Assembly (NCBI GenBank): GCA_025331125.1
Contig: JAOALB010000034.1
Span: 302,506 to 366,505 of the forward strand
Direction of reading: 5' to 3'
DNA length: 64,000 nt
Source: Mycogone perniciosa
Taxonomy: Eukaryota > Ascomycota > Sordariomycetes > Hypocreales > Hypocreaceae
In this document: positions 57,501-64,000 of the stretch, one piece after another
Position numbering within the stretch: position 1 is the stretch's first letter
How the letters are laid out: every line of letters begins with the position of its first letter
The notes under the pieces: model-generated
Told to the model about the DNA's origin: nothing
The model's input: only the letters and a program-made list of their open reading frames with translations
The model's database searches: none
Program-made: the position numbers and the translations under genes

Positions 57501-57990
57501 TATTAGTTTAATTTATTAGATATATACGAGTTATTTATTCTTATAAGTATCGCTTAGTATAGCTTAAAGGTTGATTAAAATCTATAGCTATTAACTATTA
57601 AAATAATAAATATTATAAATTATACTGCTGTAAAAAAGCTAAAATAGTTAAAATTAATTAAATGGTTTAGATCTGCTTTATTTTAAATAAAGTATATTAC
57701 TGTTATTATTATTATTATTATTATTTAGCGTTTAAAGCTAAATAGTATTGCAGTATATTTAAACTATCTTTATAATTAAATAGTATTATATACCGCATTA
57801 GTCTACACTATATATAATGAAAAGTAGAAAATTGCTATTAAGTATTATAAAAGTAATAATTAATTAAAGTTAAAGTAAAAAAGTATATAAAAGCTAAACT
57901 AATATTAAGACTGTAAAGGGCTATTTAATAGTTATCCTTTACTATATAAAGTGGCAACAGCGTAAGCTGTTGCCAGGCACGTCTATGCTA
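51518..57990 (-). mobile_element. Inverted partial copy of the Gypsy element, lacking its own 3' LTR
   Basis: Reads as the reverse complement of the nested element from its 5' LTR to roughly the chromodomain: for example 53460-53620 pairs with about 47330-47480, and 51700-51830 with about 49430-49560. It is shorter, so internal deletions exist. Only one LTR (57843-57990) is found; none lies at its low-coordinate end. Confidence 0.75.
57843..57990 (-). repeat. 5' LTR of inverted copy (148 bp)
   Basis: Same length as 42085-42232 in reverse complement; holds a perfect 9-bp inverted repeat GGCAACAGC-GTAA-GCTGTTGCC at 57953-57974. Confidence 0.85.
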
Positions 57991-60900
57991 TATTATATAT
58001 AATAGTTTTAGGCTATACTTTAATATTAATAAAATCTTTATAGTATAATTATATGTATTAATATTATTTAAAGTAATAAAAAAGGCTTTATTAAATATAT
58101 TTATACTATACTATAAAAAGTAATACTTTTTATAGTGTTTTTTTATTATTAGAAAATCTACTGCTATATATTTTAATAGTAATATTTTATTAAATAATAT
58201 TATATATATTTCCTATATTATAATTAAATTCTTTTATAATATTCAAATAATCATTATAATTAACTTTTAATAAAAAGTTTAAAAAATATACTTTTATTAT
58301 ATATAATATTTTATATAAAATAAAGGTATTTATAACTTTATAATAAAGTATTAATTTTAAAAAAGTTTTAAATTTATTATTAAAACTTTATTAAATTAAT
58401 ATAAAGGCAGTATTATTATTATAGCTATTATTATTTTATATTTAAAATTCTTTTTAACTTTTATATATATTTATATTGATATATAAAGATTTTAATAAAA
58501 TTTTAATGTTATAGTTTATTTTTTAAAGTTTAAAGAATATTATTAAAGTATTACTATTATATTTTTAATAGTAAAAATAAATTTAAGCTATTTGTTACTT
58601 ATATTTATATATATACTATATTTTCTTTTTCTTTTTATTATTTAAAATTTTACTATAAAAGTAAATAATAAATATAATTCATTAATTTAGCTTAACTATA
58701 CTTTTTAATCCTTTTACTGGCTATAGTTTAACTTTAAAAATTTATATATTTAACTAAAATTTTAATTAACTTTTATCTGTAATTAAAGTAAAGTATTTAA
58801 TATTAGTTAATATTTAAAAAACTATAGTTTAGAAATTAATAAATAAATATATATTAAATAAAATATAAATATATACTATAAACTCCTTTAATTTTATACT
58901 TTTATAAATTAAGCGTGCTTTAATTATTAAATTTCTATTTTTTATTATTACTTTCATTAAATATTATTTAATTAACTTTAAATAATAAAATAATATTTAT
59001 TAAATTATAAACTATATATAATATATATAATATTTTATTCTCTTTAAATTTAATATTGTTTTTATATAAACTTCCAGTATCTTTAAATATTATAATAAAA
59101 TATTACTATTATAAAATACTTTATAATATAAATAGTACTTTAAGCGCTTAAGAATTTCTAAAAGTATAGGTAAAGATTTAATAGCTGCCTATACCTGCTT
59201 TAATAGGTCCTTTATCTATTATAAATCTTTAAATGTAAGCTTAAAATCGCCTATATTATTATATATTAAATTATCTTTTAATTTTTAAATTACAGTATTA
59301 TTATTTTTAAATACTTTAATATTATATTTTTTATTTATATTATTATCTTTATAAACTATATAAACTTAATTTATAGTATAGTTAAAATACTAGAATTTTA
59401 ATTAATCAATGTTTTTATTAAAATATTAATTAAATAAATTTATTAAAGTTAGTTTTTTATAATATTTATTTAACTGCTTTTTTAATTAAATTAATTTAAA
59501 TTAATATATTAAAGAAAATAATAAAAGCTAATAGGCTAGCTATTACTTTAATTATTAATATACTATTTAATATAATATACTATAACTTTTTTATTAAAGT
59601 TTATTAATTTTTTTTATTATTCTTATACTCTTAATAATAAACTATTTTATTACATAATAGCCTTTTCTTTAAATTTTAATAGCTAAATATAAAATTTAAT
59701 TTATAAATATAGCTTTATAACCTTTATATAAAATTATAAAGCCAGTTAATTATATATTCATAATATTACTGCTTTATTAAATTATAAATTATATACTTTA
59801 ATTAAATATATAACTATTATAATAAATTTATAAATTAAATTGCCTTATATATATTCTTTATACTTATATATTATTATATTTAATTATCTTTATATTCAAT
59901 GTATATTTATTTTAAATCTATTTATAAGTATATTAATTTATTAATAAAAAATAAGCCTTTTTTATATTTATTTATTTATTGTATTAATAATTAAATTTAA
60001 TATTATTTTATAGCCTTTCTATATAATAAAAGGGATATACCTTTATAAATCTCTTTTATATAGCCTATAGTAATATAATTGTAAAAAATGTTTATAAATA
60101 ATAATATACTTTTATAAATATATTATTTTTTATAAAAAATAATCTCTTTTTTCTTTAAAGTATTTAAATAAAAAAAATTGTTTATTATTTAAATTTAACT
60201 ATTTATTATTTTAAATATTATTATTTTTAATTATAGTTTTTATTTAATAATATATTTAATTCATTTAAAATTAAATTATTTCTTTTATATCTTTTACTTT
60301 TTTAATAAAATTTATATATATATTGCCTATTAAATAACTTAAATAAAGAATTTATAAAGTTATTTTTATATTTATTTTTACTATTATATTATTTACTATA
60401 ATAGTAATCTTTTAATTAAAAGTAATATTATTAATACTATAAATAACTGTTATTTATTAAGTATTTATTATATATATTATAATAATAATAGTTTTATTAT
60501 ATCTTTAAATAATAAATATATTAAAACTTCAATATTAAATTTTCACCTTTTTTATTTAAAATACTATCCCTATTTAAATTACCCTTTACTATGTACTAAA
60601 ATCCTTTATAATATAAACTTTAATTCTTTATTATAATGCCTTTATTTTAAATTTTATTTTTAAACAATTTTTTAAATTAATCAAATATTAATATGATTCT
60701 TTTAAAGAAATATTATAGTTATTTAAAGCCTATAAAAGCTCTCTTTTATTATTTAAATAAATTAATTATATTAAATATAAAGAAAAAAGCAGTTATTTAT
60801 TTTAATAGATATTTTTTATACTTGTATTAAAACTAGCTTTATTTACTTATTTAATCTAATTAATATTATATAAACTAAAAACTTTTAATTTTCAAAATAA

Positions 60901-61984
60901 ATTATCTTTTTACCTACTATTATAGGCTTTTTTATATTATAAAGATAAAATTATAATATTTTTTCTGCCTATAGGGCAACTTTAATTCAAGTATATAAGC
61001 TAATTCTTTATAAAAGAATATAAATATAATATAAATCTTTCTAGATTGACTTTACTTAAAATATTTAATAATAAAAGTTAAATTAATATATTTATATTTA
61101 TAGCAGAGTTATTACTATTAAATAACGGTATATTTAAGCCTATATTTAAAAAGGGTAAAGTATATAGTTTTAGTGTTATTATAAATATTAATTAAAAGGT
61201 AAAGAGTAATATAAAAAACTGCAGAATTTAAAAAAAATTATTTCTTTTTATATATTTATAGAAACTAATTATTAATAAATTTAAAGAGGAGGTATTAAAT
61301 AATATTAATTATATTAAAAAGCCTTTTCTGTAAAATTATATTAATAATATTTTCTGCTAATTAAAGCAGTAGTTATTATATTTAAAGTCCTTTGAAAGTA
61401 ATAAAGGCAAAGATTACTATTATGAAAACCTACCTCTTTAAGCTAATTTATACCTATTATATTATGAATAATATTAAATATAATCTAGTCTGCTGTAAAG
61501 GTGAAACTGTAAATTAATACTTTTACATTTATATATTAGCCTTTTATTTAATAATAGCTTTAATATAGCCTTTTCTATATAAAGTTACTATAGATTTAGT
61601 TATCTTTATCTTTTAGTTCTTAAAGCGCTTATTTAATTATATAGATTAGTTTATTAAAACTATTATCCTAGTTTACTAGATATATATTGATTGTCTATTT
61701 TTACAGGTATTATTTAATATAGCTTAAAAGTTTATAAAATTTTATAGCTAATAATTATTAAAATAATAAATATTATAAATTATACTACTATAAAAATACT
61801 ATAAAGATTAAAATTAATTAAATAGCTTAAATCTGCTTTATTTTATTATTATTATTATTATTATTATTAATGCTTAAAGCTAAATGATATCGCGGTATAT
61901 TTAAACTGTCTATATAATTAAATAGTATTATATACTATATTATATTATACTATATATAATTAAAGGTATAAAATTGCTACTAAT
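57991..61984 (-). mobile_element. 5' internal segment of outer LTR element (gag side)
   Basis: Collinear with 54570-57842 on the same strand and, inverted, with about 42.25-46.35 kb. It stops abruptly at the LTR at 57990, at the equivalent of position 46350. No intact frame. Confidence 0.7.
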
Positions 61985-62170
61985 TATTATAAATATAAAT
62001 ATGCAACTAGTATTAAAGTAAGAATAATATAAATAATGAAGCAACTAAAAACTAAACTAACAGAAGAGCGAAGCTAATAATATATTATATACTGTATTAT
62101 AAAGTAGCAACAGCTCTAGAGCTGTTGCCAGGCATATTCTGTGCTGCTGTCGCCAGGCACCTCTTTGCCA
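61985..62170 (-). repeat. Outer element, 5' LTR (186 bp)
   Basis: Partner of 40573-40758. Less mutated: contains AGCAACAGCTCTAGAGCTGTTGCC (62106-62129), an almost perfect 24-bp palindrome, and still ends with the CA complement of a TG terminus. Confidence 0.85.
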
Positions 62171-62175
62171 TCTTC
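62171..62175. repeat. Target-site duplication TCTTC, right copy
   Basis: Identical to 40568-40572. Confidence 0.85.
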
Positions 62176-63582
62176 TGCTAATTTATTAAAAGATATATTA
62201 GGGTTAAATATAGCTTTATTACTTATATTAATAAAGCCTTTTTTTCTCTTTAATTTTAAATAATGAATATTAATCAATATGAATAAATATAGGAATATAT
62301 AAACAATAGAATAATTTATTTATTATATTTAATTTTAAATAAATTTATAATAGTATTAAAGATAGTAGGATAAAAAGATAATAAGCCTTTTTCTTTAAAA
62401 TGTATAGGTTTGAATCTAAAATCTAAGAATATACTAAATAAATAAGGCTTATATTTATTTATTGAAATAGCTGTTAGCTTTTTAAGGAAATACTTCTCTA
62501 GTTTAGTTAAGCCAGCTTTAATAGCTTTATTATAGCTATTAAAATAAAGGGCTTAATTAAATTGATATATTTAATATTTAAAAGAGTAATAATAACTTAT
62601 TAATTTATTACCTTTATTAACATTATAGGTATAGGTTTTATATAATTCTTCTAGTTTATAATATATTATATATATATATAATAAAGCTGTTAGAATAGTT
62701 ATATAGAGCTGCCTTTATAATTTAGTTAAAGGTTTTATAAAAATCTTAAATATTTGCTTTAATTTAATTAAAGCAGCCTATTCAGTATGATTTAAATATA
62801 TCTATATATAGTTAATTAACTATATTTTTTAATTATATATAATATAATAGGATTTATATACTTTCCTATATTCTTTGTTAATTATACTATCATATATATA
62901 TATATTAAAGCTGGTTTTAGCTTAATAATAGCTTATGATATATATTAAATTAAATTTTAATAAGTTAAATTATCTATAAAACATATTAGTCATTTATTTA
63001 TTTCTTTATATATCAATATATATAGAAAATATATTTACTTAAAGGAATAATTTGCCTATTATAATTAATAAAAAGTTCATTATCTTTTTTAGCTTTGAAT
63101 ATTCCTTTTTCTAATAGCTTTTTAAGCTTTTATATATATTTAACTAGAGTTGTTATACGCCTAATTTAGGCTATAAAACCTATTTAAATATTAATATATA
63201 ATTTCCTTCAAATATAGTTTATTAAAATAAATAATTTACTATTAAAGGAAAAAAGATTATAATTTTTATTATTAATTTTCTAATTTTTAGTATTTAAATA
63301 TATAACTTTTATATTTATATATTTAAATATTAAAAAATTAATATCTTTATTAAATATATAATCTTTTAATATATTTTAAGCTGTAAGATAAGCTATGTAA
63401 TAAATATTATTATTAAATTCTTTTCCTATAATTAAACTTTCGTTATGATATTTAGAAAATCTAGGGTCCCTAGAATCTAATATAATAGAAGAAGAGGCTA
63501 TATTAAAAGAGGTTATTTCTAATTCAGATAATAGATCAGTACTAGAATTAAAATAAAAAGATTCTTTATATTTAAAATCCAT
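62176..63582 (-). pseudogene. hAT transposase, N-terminal and central part (RIP-mutated)
   Basis: Minus strand. Begins near ATG 63582 (MDFKYKESFYFNSSTDLLSE, DSRDPRFSKYHNESLIIGKE) and later reads AIKAGLTKLEKYFLKKLTAI, then LDFRFKPIHFKEKG, the hAT pattern LDPR-x-K with Pro lost. Together with 40134-40567 the coding length is about 1.84 kb, about 610 codons, normal for a hAT transposase. Terminal inverted repeats were not located. Confidence 0.75.
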
Positions 63583-63900
63583 TATAATTAGAAATAAAAG
63601 AATTAGCTATAATATCTAAGAAAATAAAAATTATAATAGCTAAGTTAAAAAATGGCTAAAATAAAGCAAGATAGTTATATAAAAAATAACTATAATAATT
63701 ATAATAGCTATAAAAGAAAAAGCTATGATAATAAAATACAGTTTATATAGATTTTATAGTCAATAAAGGATATAGAAAATAAAATAAATAAAATAAAATA
63801 ACATAATTAAGTCTTTATATAAATAATTTCTTTAAAGAATTGCTTATAAATCTGCTTATAAATCTATTTAAACATTTTTAAAAAAGTTAAAAAATAAAAA
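63583..63900. other. AT-rich flank of the hAT element
   Basis: No motif identified; A-rich stretches such as AAATAAATAAAATAAAATAA near 63780. Confidence 0.5.
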
Positions 63901-63902
63901 CT

Positions 63903-64000
63903 ATATTTATTATATTTATTATTATATTTATTATATTTATTATTATATTTATTATATTTATTATTATATTTATTATATTTATTATTATATTTATTATATT
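63903..64000 (+). repeat. AT-only tandem repeat, 21-bp period, running off the window
   Basis: TATATTTATTATATTTATTA plus T repeats about 4.6 times without interruption to the last base. Made only of A and T. Confidence 0.9.

Larger units (their letters stand above)
40573..62170 (-). mobile_element. Outer LTR retroelement (minus), RIP-mutated, inserted in hAT and itself interrupted
   Basis: Both ends carry 186-bp LTRs in the same orientation (40573-40758 and 61985-62170) and the pair is flanked by TCTTC. Orientation is minus: a polypurine tract complement, TTGCCCCTTTAC, adjoins the left LTR (40759-40771) and a primer-binding-like TTAGTAGCAATTTT lies inside the right LTR. Its 5' internal part is 57991-61984 and its 3' end 40759-42079. 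The plus-strand element at 42085-51512 is nested within it, and an extra internal LTR at 57843-57990 shows a second element or rearrangement. Every frame is riddled with stops. Confidence 0.8.

Noticed and set aside
57991..57995. TATTA as a target duplication for the inverted Gypsy copy
   Set aside because: No second LTR end was found for that copy, so the match cannot be tested.
1..64000. tRNA genes, CRISPR arrays, bacterial-type operons
   Set aside because: No B-box-like GGTTCGA with cloverleaf context, no spaced repeats, and all genes are eukaryotic with introns.

Overview
The window is nuclear DNA of a filamentous ascomycete, most likely a Sordariomycete of the order Hypocreales. Evidence is the short 47-80 nt GT-AG introns with CTAAC-like branch points, the family-typical proteins, and the strong signature of repeat-induced point mutation (RIP). 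I cannot name the species from sequence alone. It has two compartments with a sharp border near 39.84 kb.

Compartment 1 (1-39.8 kb, normal base composition) is dense with housekeeping genes. In order: the 3' end of GCN1 (+), ribosomal protein eL19 (+), a mitochondrial-type serine hydroxymethyltransferase (+), a large isochorismatase/AlkB/GST-like fusion (-), TAF8 (+), RACK1/CPC2 (+) with a U24 snoRNA in an intron, OST3 (-), a coiled-coil AT-hook-like protein (+), mitochondrial rRNA methyltransferase MRM2 (+), ribosomal protein eL18 (-), a mitochondrial carrier (-), an SR-type splicing factor (-), fimbrin (-), a RING/ankyrin protein (+), a DDHD phospholipase (+), an SRAP/HMCES-like protein (+), a degenerate secreted-protein-like pseudogene (+) and a short-chain dehydrogenase (-). 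Exon structures were worked out by hand from reading frame, splice signals and family conservation. Intergenic DNA carries many copies of a short palindrome-like motif, TACGGAGTA.

Compartment 2 (39.84-64 kb) is very AT-rich, has no intact gene, and is made of RIP-mutated transposons nested inside each other. A hAT DNA transposon (minus strand) is cut in two (40134-40567 and 62176-63582) by a composite LTR retroelement (40573-62170, minus) with 186-bp LTRs at both ends and a 5-bp target duplication TCTTC. Inside that lies a complete plus-strand chromodomain-bearing Gypsy element (42085-51512) with 148/152-bp LTRs and a 5-bp duplication ATTTA, plus an internal minus-strand LTR (57843-57990) marking a second, rearranged partial copy.

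The genes do not form a pathway. They are translation and amino-acid control (GCN1, CPC2, eL19, eL18), one-carbon metabolism, transcription, splicing, glycosylation, actin and lipid genes. I found no CRISPR array, tRNA, secondary-metabolite cluster or defence system. The most unusual items are the three-domain fusion whose isochorismatase part has lost its nucleophilic cysteine, the GC-AG intron in MRM2, the U24 snoRNA in the RACK1 intron, and the layered transposon stack whose insertion order can be read from target duplications.
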